From: Callaeas wilsoni
Taxonomy: Eukaryota > Chordata > Aves > Passeriformes > Callaeidae
Direction: 5' to 3'
Length of the DNA stretch: 64,000 nucleotides
Assembly (NCBI GenBank): GCA_013398955.1
Contig: VWPU01003218.1
Coordinates: forward strand, 62,001-126,000
Under the pieces are notes generated by a model. That model ran no database searches, was not told the origin of the DNA, and saw nothing but the letters and a program-made list of their open reading frames with translations. Position numbers and translations under genes: made by a program. Each line of letters opens with the position of its first letter. Within the stretch, counting starts at the first letter, position 1. Positions 41,501 to 53,500 of the stretch are shown piece by piece.

Positions 41501-44500
41501 TGTCCAATTATTGATATGTGAACCTGCTCCATCTTCTGAATTACTGCTATAGCTCATATTAGAACTAGTCCTTTCTGCATATGCACCTAAAATCTATCCA
41601 AATTTGCTTCTGTGGTAGTGAGACAACACTCTAATTCTTTGGGGGAAGGCAAGATGTCCATAAGGTCACCTCTGAAAATATACAAACACCAGTTTTGTGG
41701 TAAATTTGCATCAGTTTCTCTCTGCTTTAATGTACTGAGAAATACTAACTTTCTTGTATTTCCTGGGTTTGGCTGGGATAGAGTCAATTTTCCTCCTAGT
41801 AGGTCCGATAGTGCTGTGTTTTGGATTTAGCACGAGTATAATGTTGATAACACACTGATGTTTTGGTTGTTGCTGAGCAGTCCTTACCCTAAGCCAAAGA
41901 CATCTCATGCTCTGCCAGTGGGCAGGTGCACAAGAGGCTGGGAGGGAGCATGGCCAGGGCAGGTGACCCAAACTGGCCAAAGGAATATTCATACCATAGA
42001 ATGTCATGCCCACTGGGAAGTTGGCCAGGGGGGAAATCGGCCAGGAGGTGCCAGTCACTGGTTAGGCAAAGGTCAATTGGTGGTGGGCAATGGTATTGTG
42101 CATCATCTGTTTCTCTTAGGTTTTGAATATTATTATTGTTATTGTTATTATTGCTATTAGTAACATTAGTATAATTAATATTACTATTTTACTTTGTTAC
42201 TCTTATCAAATTGTTCTTGTCTAAACCCATGATGTGTTTTTACTTTTTTTTCCCCTGATTTTACTTTTTTTCCCCCTGATTCTCCCCATCCCAGAGTGGG
42301 GGAAAGAGGGGAACGATCAAGTGGGTGTGTGGTACTTAGCTGTTGGCTGGAAATAAATCACTGCATACACAATGTATTTTCTGAGAATAAATAAGTTTTG
42401 AATCTAATGGAAGTAATGTAAAGATTAAGGAAACTGGCAGTTCATTAATATCTTTCCATTCCCACAATCTTTCTGTGCATATTTTGTATCCTATTTTAGC
42501 GCTACTATTTCCATTAGTGAATGATATGACGGAAAACAAGCTGTGCAGTCTGGTGGTTAGGCTTGTTTTGTCTTTCTACGAGGTACATAATTTGAAAGGA
42601 TGAAGTCATTCTATTTGTCTATGGTGCTCTTGAAGTCAGACTTAGAAAAAATACTGAGGGTTATTTGGAAAACTGTCAGGGTACCATACATTCTTGTTTA
42701 TTTTGACAATCTTCTAGGGCTACTAACCTGAGAAAGCACCATTCAGAGGTGCCAGGAGAGTGTATTGGCCTTCTGGCCTTAGAGAAGATGCCAGACCTAG
42801 CTGTGCCACTAGGTCCGTAAATGTAGTCTGCTGGGCACCCCCGAGCTCAATGACTTGTTTGGCTGCAAATAAAGAATTAAGAAAAGCTATTTTAACACAT
42901 GATATCTTCCTATTCTTGATTTGGGTTCTCCATGCTTATCCAGAGCTATATATCTGAGGGAATCTGGGTAAGATTATTGAAAATATCTTCCATGCAATAA
43001 GTTTTTCATGCACATCACTGACCAGAATCAGGAATTAGCACTTGATCAATGAGGTGGATAACGCCATTGCTTGTCACAATATCTTTGCGTTTCACCATTT
43101 TCACTCCATTCACAGTCAGACTTTCACCATCACAACCAACTTCAACAGTGTTTCCTTCCAAGGTTTCATAGACAGCTCCACCTGTGATGGCTTCAGAGCA
43201 CTGGAGAGTATTTAATATATGGAACTTCACGAGAGCTGCAGAGAAAAGACCAGGAATTTAATAGATGTAGGTGTTTGGACACATATTCATATACATATAA
43301 TTCACATATAAGTGTGGAATAAATTATTACAGCTACACTATTCTTAATAGTATTCTAGCTTAGCTAGCATATTTTCACTTATAAATACTTTATTTAAATT
43401 TAATGATACTATAGGCCTTTAAATAACATTTATGGTCAAAACTGTTTTGCATCCCTTATGTTATGAAAACTACATTGGTTATGCTACAGTCTGCTGGTGA
43501 CTGCATATGATATGCACCAAAATGACCTATAAGCTATGCAAAGGTATGAGAGAATTTAATATTCAAATAGCCCTGAAGTTCTAGAGTCAGGAATGTGTAT
43601 CAGAGGTATGCAGCTGAACTATTAGAAAGTCAATGTGCCTATATTTTCACAATTCCCTTTAAACTCTTTTGGAGACTAAGTTCTCAATGACTTTCTATTC
43701 TTAGGCAAGTGGAAAAATTAGAAGAAATAACTCCTCCTATACACATGAAAGTAGAGGTGCTTAATTCCAGATCTATATGGATAAGGTAGTTTCTGCTTCC
43801 TGATCCACTCATACATATTTCTCATTTGAAAAAAGTTTAATTACCTTCAGAAGCCACTTTGTCACCCATGATCCTTTCTAAAACTCCTCTTGGAAGTCTC
43901 TCAAAAGCTTCATTAGTAGGAGCAAAGAGTGTGTAATGACCAGGTCTTCCAAGAATATCCATGACACCTGATGTAATGGCAGGCGCCTAAAATATAATAT
44001 TTTCTTTTAATGCTGATTATTTGAAATATTACCAAAATATGTTCTCTTTCTAGTTTCACCTCTGCCCACAGATGCTTGAATGCTAGACTGAGATCATAGT
44101 GTTTTAAAAAGATAGATCATGAATGTTATAGAAAGATGAAAAAATTAATAAACAGAGGAATTTTTTTTCAACTGAAGACTAGAAACTACTGGGTTTTATA
44201 TTAAGTTTTTAAAAGAGATTTAAATGTTGTGGTTGCCTGTAATTGTCATGAACTGGATTTGAGGGATTCAGAGGGTCTTCTCCACCTTTATGCCTCTGCA
44301 TTTAAAATACCTTTTTGCACTTATTCAGGAGATGGAAGATGGAAAAGGACAACAGTTACTTGCAAACCAATGGCATGTTTTTTTGAATATGCAGCATGAA
44401 ATCCCATTACACTGTGCAGACATATTTTTCAGAAGATGGAAAAATTAGAAACTTGGACAATTTCTAATCATACTTCCGCTGTGCAAGAAAAATCCTTCTT

Positions 44501-47500
44501 ATGGGCACCTACTGGTGCTCTAAGACTTGCTATGAGTCAGGTTCTGAAATTTACTTGGCGTCTTTACCATTTTTTATTATTCATTTTGAAATCATTCTTA
44601 TTTATCTAGCACCAGACTGTAACTTCATGCTCACATTTCATTTTCCCAGTGCTTGAAGAGAAGACACTTTTTACGTACAGGGACACGTTCTGTCCTATTG
44701 ATTTTGCCTTTTTATACAGCTAGTATAGCAATATTAGCTGTAGCTCTTAATTTAATTTACTTCTCTGTCTTACTGAGTGTTTTGGGGTTATTTTATGACT
44801 ATACTGTCCAACCCACGACACTGAGCTAACCCTCTCACTTCCAGGTATCATAAACAAATGAAAAAGGAATAAAAAAACCCTCCTTAAGTAAACAGGGAAG
44901 TTTTTTTTATTTTTGTCCACTTACTCTAAACGATGAAAGATCATCCTCGACTTCAATGAAATCTTGAATGGTATTTCCAACAGCAGTTAGGACACGATCA
45001 ACAACATGGACAACACCATTGGTAGCAATCTGGTTGCCATGGATGATCCTGGCACAGTTAACTGTAACGACCTATATTTGAAGAATCGAGTAGTAGAAGA
45101 ATACACATTAATTTGATCATCAGCCTGGAACCTGACTCTCACGGACTGGCAGTGTAGGTACTGTACATCATGTATTCACTGTTTTTATTTCAGTTAGCTT
45201 TTTTAAAATTTGAAGTAAAACCTTGTAAGATTTGAAAGTTTGACTAAGCTTCTGGAAAGATAGTAACAGATTAATTCAGGTTACATTGATTTCATATTCA
45301 TGTTTAATTTTTACTGCAATTATTCTGATTTGCCTTTTCTTATCTGGCTAATATGGTGATTGTATTGTTTTTTAGCAATGCAACCTGTAGACAAACAAAC
45401 ATTTTGATGCATTTGAGGCAATAAAGATGAGTGACTTAACTGTGAGGTTTCTAGCATTTATAAATATGATTTTTTTTCTAGCCAAATAATGGATGTGTAT
45501 TTCTTACAATCTTCAATGTTCCTACCATGCACTCAGATTAAAAGATCTGCTTTAATATTATGAAGCAAAACTATGAAAATTAATAGTAGATTTTGCTGCC
45601 AAATTTATTATGATCATGTATTTTGACCACAAAAGGCTTTGTCTTTTATGAAGAAAGTTCATTTTCATTTGAACTTTGATTTCTAAACAGCAAACAGCAC
45701 AATATTTACTCATTCTTTCTTCGTGATTACTCTACACAGAAGTCAAAAGTTCTTCAAGAGAATATTTATTTTTGTCAGTGGCAACTGAGTTGGTAGGTGT
45801 TAAACTTTCGATTATATATTTTCTTAGTTATATAAGGAAATAAAGGAAATAAAGGCTACAACAAAATTAATATATTAGGGGGGAAAAGAGAATAGACTTA
45901 CCCCATTAGGATAATGGTTAATAAGCAATTTCTGGCCATTATACATAGACACCAGGGTCATGCCATTCTTAAGATCTTTTGTCAACATGCGCTTGTTTAA
46001 CATGTGGTGGTGGAGAGCATTATACAGTTCAATATTTACATTGTCAACCAGATTCCTGTGAATTTCCTAAAGAATAAAGGAATTTAATTAGAAGCTTAAA
46101 AATATTCTTCCACTCAGAAAGATGTACATATTGTTTTACCTTAGTATATGCTTTCAACATATTCAGCATCTGTTAGGGAAGACAACTTTGATGCCTAGAA
46201 ATCTGGCTCTACTTAAATGATCCTCAAGTCTCATTTGCTCACAAATGGAAGACAAGGCTTCATCACAAACAAGACATTGGAGGAGCTTTAATTCAATGTT
46301 TATTTAGCTAAAATCATTACTAAAAGAAGGACACCTGAATTACTGACAATGTACAGCCATACATCATGCAGCTGCTGGAATTCCTAGAAGTTTCCCTGAA
46401 ATGATGGTAATAAAATTAACAATACTAATATGTGTAATGCAAGTGCTTAAATAAGAAGGAATTACAGTTGCTTAGTACTCCTGAAATTAAACCCAGCCTC
46501 TCTAGCTTCAGAAATGTATGTTAAACATGTAGATTCTTTCATTATAACTTGTGTTATGTCCTTTTATGTCTAAAATCTCGACACCGTTTCCAATCTAATT
46601 TATCCCACACAAGCTGCTTCAGCAAAAATATTTAACTTATGAGCATACACACAGACACAGAGACACACAGACAGAAACAGACACACACACTTACTGAATC
46701 TAATTGGTCCCAGGCTTCATTGCTTGGTGCAAAGAAAGTGAATGATCCTCGTCCCTCAATCTCTTCTCTCAGCCTTGATATGTCAGAGTACTGCTGTGTC
46801 GAGGTAGCTCCCACAATACCAAGTGTACCATATACATGATCAATAGGAGCAACTAAAATAAACATGAGGTAAGAATACTGTAAGCTCTTCAGTCCCCCAG
46901 TTTATCACAATCAAATTTACTTTGTGTCTTTTGGATGTGTAATAGTTCTGAAACTGCTTAAGTCAGTATTAAAAAACACGTTTAGATTAAAAATTTCATT
47001 GTCAACATACTCAAAAATCATCTAAGCACATCTGCTTGCTACTGATTTTTATGTTTTTCTTAATGGAAAAATTAGATCAAATAATACTGGATATTGTAAA
47101 GTTTCCTTTAGAAGAGCCCTTGTATTTTGTATCAACCCAAAATGAAATGGGAGGCTATCCATTTAAAATCACAAAAATTTCGGTGGAGTGGGTCTCATTA
47201 GGTCACGATGGACCAGAATTCTTTTTGTGAGACCTCCTGCTCTTCTTCCAGTGTCTGGTTTATGTATATACTGATTCATCCAGACAGTAAGAATGGCCAT
47301 AGCCTCACACATAAAACATGGCTACATGAGAACAGCATTCATCTCTCCTAGTTTTAGGCATCTAGAAGTGAGACATTTGCATGCAATCTAATGGTTCTTG
47401 GCTCTTTTTATGGTTATGGAGAAGAACAGGTGATGCTAGTGTGTGACTGACCTTGTCCTAATGTCAACATCTGAAGGGAGATTAATTCATCTAAACAAAC

Positions 47501-50500
47501 TGAACTCTGCATTATTGAACATGAAAGGATTATTTCAGATATAGGGACCAAAAACTGTGAAATGTATTCCTTCTCATACTACTCCTTCCTTCTGCAATCA
47601 GTTTTATTTATACAAAGCAGAATAGCATAAATAGGAGAGGATGAAGAATTTCTGTCTTCATTTTCACTCTTTCTTTGATAAAGACTATAAGATTCTTTAA
47701 GTAAATTAGATTCAAGTTTTTTCAGAAAAAGGAAAATATGAAATTTAGATATGCTCCACCTTGTGTGCTTTCTGACCACACTGGTATGCTTTAGACTGGT
47801 CTCGGATTTGATGGGAATAGGAATTAAAGTTCTTATTTGGCAGCTTTGGGAACTGAAAACACTATCAATTCTCACCAATTCAGAATCTGGAAGGAGCTGG
47901 GAAATTCAGCCTAAACTCTGTGATCAAATTCAGTGCTAGTTGATTTTTAACTGTGTTTGCTGTATGCAAATGAAACTGCATTCTTAGGCAGTACTTCTTA
48001 AAAAGAGGCAATCATTTCTCATAATGACCACCTTTGAAACTCTGCTGTAATTGTAATTCTTTCCATATGCTGGCTTCTCCATAAGAAAACAAGCTCGTAC
48101 CTGCAGGACATCCTCTTGTACCATCCATCTTCATATAGCCAGGACAGCACTCGTATAAGACAGTTCTGTGGGATATAGACAAAAGCACAATTAAATAATG
48201 TACTGGAGAACTAAACTAGTTTAGCTAAGTATAATTTAATTTTTATCATCAATTTTTCATTGCTAGCACACACTCTCCAGCTCTTCATCCTTTTTTTTTT
48301 GTCATTCAGCCTTTTTCTGTATTGATTACAAATTGATCATATTTTACTAAATGTAAAGCTTTTGAATTTAAAGAATGCCATCATTAAATTTAAGCACTGG
48401 GAGGGAACATGGGAGGGCATATGGTGCTCATATACAGTTCCTAAAAGATGATGTGACTAGAACAGCAGCTGAAGAACATTAATTTATCTATTCTGTGTTG
48501 AACAGACTATGACATTGAAGAAAGAGGAAAAAAAAGATGAGGACATTAAAATAAAATGCTGGAAGAAGAGTTGTAAAGGAAAAAGACAAATTTAAATGAA
48601 CAGAATAGAAATTAAAGTGACAGAACTACATGAGGTCACCTACATACTGGTTATAGGAATTAACAAGCATTTAGGAGAACATCCTGTGCATTGTATGGTG
48701 ATAAAAAGTGGGATAAGAGAGCCTCTGTTTTTCAATGAAGAATTTGAAGAATCTCAGGAATGAGGGTGAGAACTAATTAAGAACAGACATAAAACTCGTT
48801 GTAGAGAAGGAAGTCACTAAAGACTGGATGGATGGACACAAGGGAAAGTTCACTGGTAAACGTAGTGAGGATGAAAACCAGAATACGAGAAATCAAAACC
48901 AGAGTTTGAAAAGCATATCCTCACAGCATACAGAGACTTTAGCATTGCCAGGGGCCAGGAAATGTTATATAATTATGTCAATAAAATACTCTTATTTTCA
49001 AATACACGTAAGCTACACATGACAGCAAACCAGGGCTGAATTCTATAATGTAATACTCATTTTAACATTGTGTTTCTTATAAGATATAATGTCTTCTTAA
49101 TTAATAGACAGAAATAAAAGTTCTACCATAGACTTGTTTGAAAAATTCTCATCTCTTACAGGAAAATGCCAATTCACTAAAGTTATGACCGAGGTAATTT
49201 TGGCTCCTTGGAAGAAATTTAATACGTTAATCTTCCAATATTACTTTTCAAATTATGGTACACTGTACAGTATATGGTACACTATAATGACATCACTGTT
49301 TTACATAACAGATTTATTTTTATACGTGTGGCTGAGGTTGGCAGTTCAAAAGTTCTGAACACTAATTCCTTGAAGGTTTTTACTGAGTCCAGCTACAGTC
49401 CAGCTTTTAACTTGCAGAGTCTTTTGCGGCAGCTGAGTACACTTCTCTCACTTTTCATAATTTAAAGCTGACAAAAAGTTAACCACAACCACATAAAAAT
49501 GAACGGCTTATTCAAATGAAAAGTTGGACTTAATATCTTCAACATCCAAACTACTTCAAGAGATTTCAAAATATAGTAGACTGGAAGAAAATAAACAGCA
49601 TGATTGAAAAAGTGAGGATTATCATTCCATAAAAGAGAGCAATCTGATAAAGGTGGTGAAGATTAAAGATTTTTTTTTTTAACACAGTCTTTTATTTCTC
49701 CGTGCTATGAAAATATTTTTTCTCCATTCCCTCACATGCATATACAGACATGACATATTCACCCTTCTGCCATGTGCATATTTTCAACTTAGAAGCCATA
49801 TACCAAAAGTATTTGCATAGTTCTTTTAGTACATCTCTTTCTTTAATGCAATTCACCGAAGGCTATTTCTTGGGAATGCATGAATAGCATACAATTTAGG
49901 CTACAGATTTTTAAGCTAATGATAAATCTTTTGCTCTTAGTCCTTCTTGTATCCTTGCCAGAAGCTAATAATAAAAACATAATAATCTGATTATCTGATT
50001 TAAAAAAAATATGTAGCAGAATAGGAATCAAAATGTTCTCTCAACTGTGTGAACTGCTTTGTCATGAGAAAATATTTTTTCCTTCCCTGGAATAGAAAAT
50101 CTTTCCCCCTCGTCCCATGAGAAGCTATGAAAGATTGCAGTTTAATTAGCTTTTGGAAAAAGGAAAGAGGCAGCTGAGATATAAGCATAGAGTAAGACAT
50201 GGCGAGTTTAATCCTCATACCATATCCAACAATGATACAATTAATGAAAGACAGAAAATTGGCTGAAGAACATAGTTAAGAAGAAAATGCTTCTTCAGTC
50301 AAGCATTACAAGATCAGTGCCTTTTTTACCACGTGTCTTGTTATGCACAGCCCAGGCTTCTTTTCAGTTATCTAATTCCTGCTACAGTATTCATGTTCCC
50401 TTACAGTTTTCTGCAGTTAAAAGGTTCTTTAGCTGTGCTCAAAATGTAAGGAAGATGGGATGGGAGAAAAGATCCCACAATAACGTTAGGACCAGGTAAA

Positions 50501-53500
50501 ACTCAGTGCAAGATGCAGTTCCTCAATATCACCTGTGTGTAGGCACAGCACACAGGGGAAGCACCGCCTCAGACCACATCACCACATCAGAAATTGTCCT
50601 CATATGTATCCCTACTAGTTAAATATAAGCCTGTGGCCAAAAGAAGAAAGAAAGAAAGAAGAAAAGAAAAGAAAAGAAAAGAAAAGAAAAGAAAAGAAAA
50701 GAAAAGAAAAGAAAAGAAAAGAAAAGAAAAGAAAAGAAAAGAAAAGAAAAGAAAAGAAAAGAAAAGAAAAGAAAAGAAAAGAAAAGAAAAGAAAAGAAAA
50801 GAAAAAGCAATTATTCAGATAAGAAACCAATGTTACATTCTTGAGATTTTGGTGGGGTTTGTTTCTTTCTTTGTCTTGGGGGTTTGGTTTTGGGTTTTTT
50901 TGGTGTGTTTTTGGGTTTGGGTTTTTTGGTTTGTTTTTGGGGTCCTTTTTTTTGGTGGTTGTTGTTGTTATTGTAATTTATTTTTATTTTTTAGTACAAA
51001 GCTGTCCTGACCTCATCCAAAGGAGTATATTTCCAAAGGAAAAAGACAGAACATCTCTACCTTAATCCTTGTTATTCTTGGCTAACAGAGCCAGTTTTCA
51101 GTTTATTCAAATTAGCTCTGTGACTCATCTGTTTCTACTTCTTGCTGGCATGGAGATAAAATACTGCTGAGAAAGAGTGGAAAGACTTTTGGTCCAACAA
51201 ATGCTGATTTTAGGAAATTTTCTTGTTATATTCCCATTGTAAACTTATAGCAGTGTACGGGAATTGTACATAATAAAAACACTCAACATTTTATAGATAT
51301 AAGTTAGGGAGGACTTGTTAATATGGAGATATTGACATGAGAAGAGCTGTTGTCCTTTGGATTTGCATTCTTATTGAAGTTCTGTATTTCTGTTTTTAGT
51401 ATGCAGAGTATAAAACTCATTAACGGCTAAGACTAAGTTATAACAGATGCTTTATTATAACCACAAAAACCTCTTAAACAACCCTCAGGAGTTCTATGAC
51501 TCAACTTATTCTCATACACATTCTTTTCCTCATCTAGCCTTGTTCTGTGAATGCTTGTACAATGGTAGGGGGTTAAAATGCAATGGAAAGGGCAGGTGAT
51601 AATTTTCTGTAGACTGTAATGACCAATTCCATCCAGCCCCACTGCTCAATATCTTCCTCTGGTTGGCTGTATTAGGCTTCTTGGGGCCTTGCACAGGATT
51701 TGTAAACTGTTTCACAACTCACGTTTCTCTAAATTCTAGTCATGAAGAGAACAAAGTCTTCATGTGACTTCAGTTTGATGAATCTAAACTGCCTATTACT
51801 TCAAACTATTTTTCCTAACACATGAAGTTATCTATCACTGATTAACACATTTTGCTTCTAGAGCCTGGCAAAGTACTGAATTCCCTCAGATTCATTCTGA
51901 GAGAAGACTTTCATGGGAAAACACGACATTTATCTAGGAATAAAACCACAGAGGTAGGTTGTTTTCCAAAACTGCCTGTGAGAATATCCAAGTTCCAGTC
52001 TGAGCATTTTCAGGAAATACCCTTCTTCCCAATGTGTCTGTGGTAGAATAAAATTTAGTGCCAAAGTTGTCAGAGGTATGGCAGACTTTACTGAAAAGGT
52101 GAAGTATTTTGGATGACTTGCGACATGCCCAGGGAAGGAAAGGGGAAGTCAGTATTGCAATGCCACCTGGAGGAGAAGTAAAGATTCTAATATAAACAGT
52201 TAGTTTGTCTGTGAGAAAAGGAGTTTTCTGATTGTACATTTTATTATCTTAGTCAATGGAGAATAGTTTGGAAGCAGAGCATACTTACGCTTTCTTTCCA
52301 CAGATAGCTTGCTGGTACCAGTTTCTGCAAGTGCTGAAGTATTTCTTTTTTGTTCCCATAACTTGCTGAAGAGCACAGACATTTGGGCTATAGGTGCAGT
52401 GAGAAACATTTTAAAAAGAAGGTTTTGTACATCTTTTGAAAAATTCTACATGAAATAGTAGCAAATACTCTTCCTGCCGAGTAAGAAATTAACATCTGGT
52501 TTCAGTTCCCAGGACAGGTGTGTTTTGAAGTAGCCACCGTGCAAGCTCTTGGGACTGCCCAGCTGGATTCCTTGGCAAGCCCACCCTCCCTGCAGTGACA
52601 GAAGCTTCCCCTTCGTTCTGGTTTGACCCTGTGTCTCAGATGGGCAGGAATCACTGGCTGTGCCTAGGCAAGTCTTGATATCCATTTCTCCCTTGCCCCT
52701 TTGAAGCAAATTATCAGCCACCAGGGACCAGTGAATACCACGAGGCTCTTTTCATTAAAGTTTTTGTCTTTTACACATCTGTGCAGCTGATGGTCATGGG
52801 GAGATAGGGAAGAAAAGTGCCTTGTTTCTTATGTAGAAGGAAGCCCTGTCTTCTGTAAATCAGCTATTTTGATTACCAACCATTTTGAGTACCACAGGCA
52901 CCTAAATAAACATTCTGGGAATTACTGGAGACCAAAGGGTAAATTGGCATGTAAATAAAAGGAGTCACAGACTTCAGAGGAGGAATACGTGTTCCTTAGC
53001 ATGGTGGTGTACAGAGAGGAATTTCTTATGGCCAAATTCCATGGAGAAAAACATTTAATCCCTAATTTTTATACTTCTGCAATTAAAAAAATCATCAATT
53101 CAGAAGTTAGAATGTATAATTTACATCACTGGGAAGCCAGTGAGCTTTTATTTGAAAAGTTAAAAAAAAAGTTAAAAAAAATTGAAAAGCGTGTGTGTGT
53201 GTAGCAGGCAGTGGGAAGCTAGGATGGTAAACAATTCTTATTCACAGACTGTTTTTTGCTTAAGAAGACTAGAAGAAAATATCTTTAGGCACATGTGTTT
53301 CCCTGACACCAGCTGTTCAAATTATTTCCATGTCTCCAAGCAGCCCGGCTTACAAGCATTGCCTTTTGGAAGCCCTGCTGAGCAGCTTGCTGCATTGCTC
53401 TAGTGGGAACAGAAGTTTCACAAAGGGCTGCCAGTATATATTTAAATGTTAGAAAACATTGAAATAGAGTTCGTGATTTTCACCAGGATGGAATAAAGAG

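Larger units (their letters stand above)
48166..52288 (-). other. POSTN intron 2
   Basis: 4123 nt, the longest intron. It holds the GAAAA repeat and an adjacent G/T-rich tract, listed separately. Elsewhere it is AT-rich with no recognised repeat or ORF of note. Confidence 0.6.

Noticed and set aside
41858..42160. 100-codon ORF ending in a Tyr/Cys repeat, and the 115-codon antisense ORF overlapping it
   Set aside because: Inside the intron 9 LTR and its microsatellite; not a coding region.
43015..43230. 71-codon minus ORF that looks like a stand-alone small protein
   Set aside because: It is POSTN exon 8 read past its donor, starting from an internal codon; not a separate gene.
50594..51010. 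138-codon ORF rich in Lys-Glu-Arg repeats, and its antisense Phe/Leu/Ser-rich ORFs
   Set aside because: Produced entirely by the GAAAA microsatellite and the G/T tract; the five-base unit has no stop in these frames.
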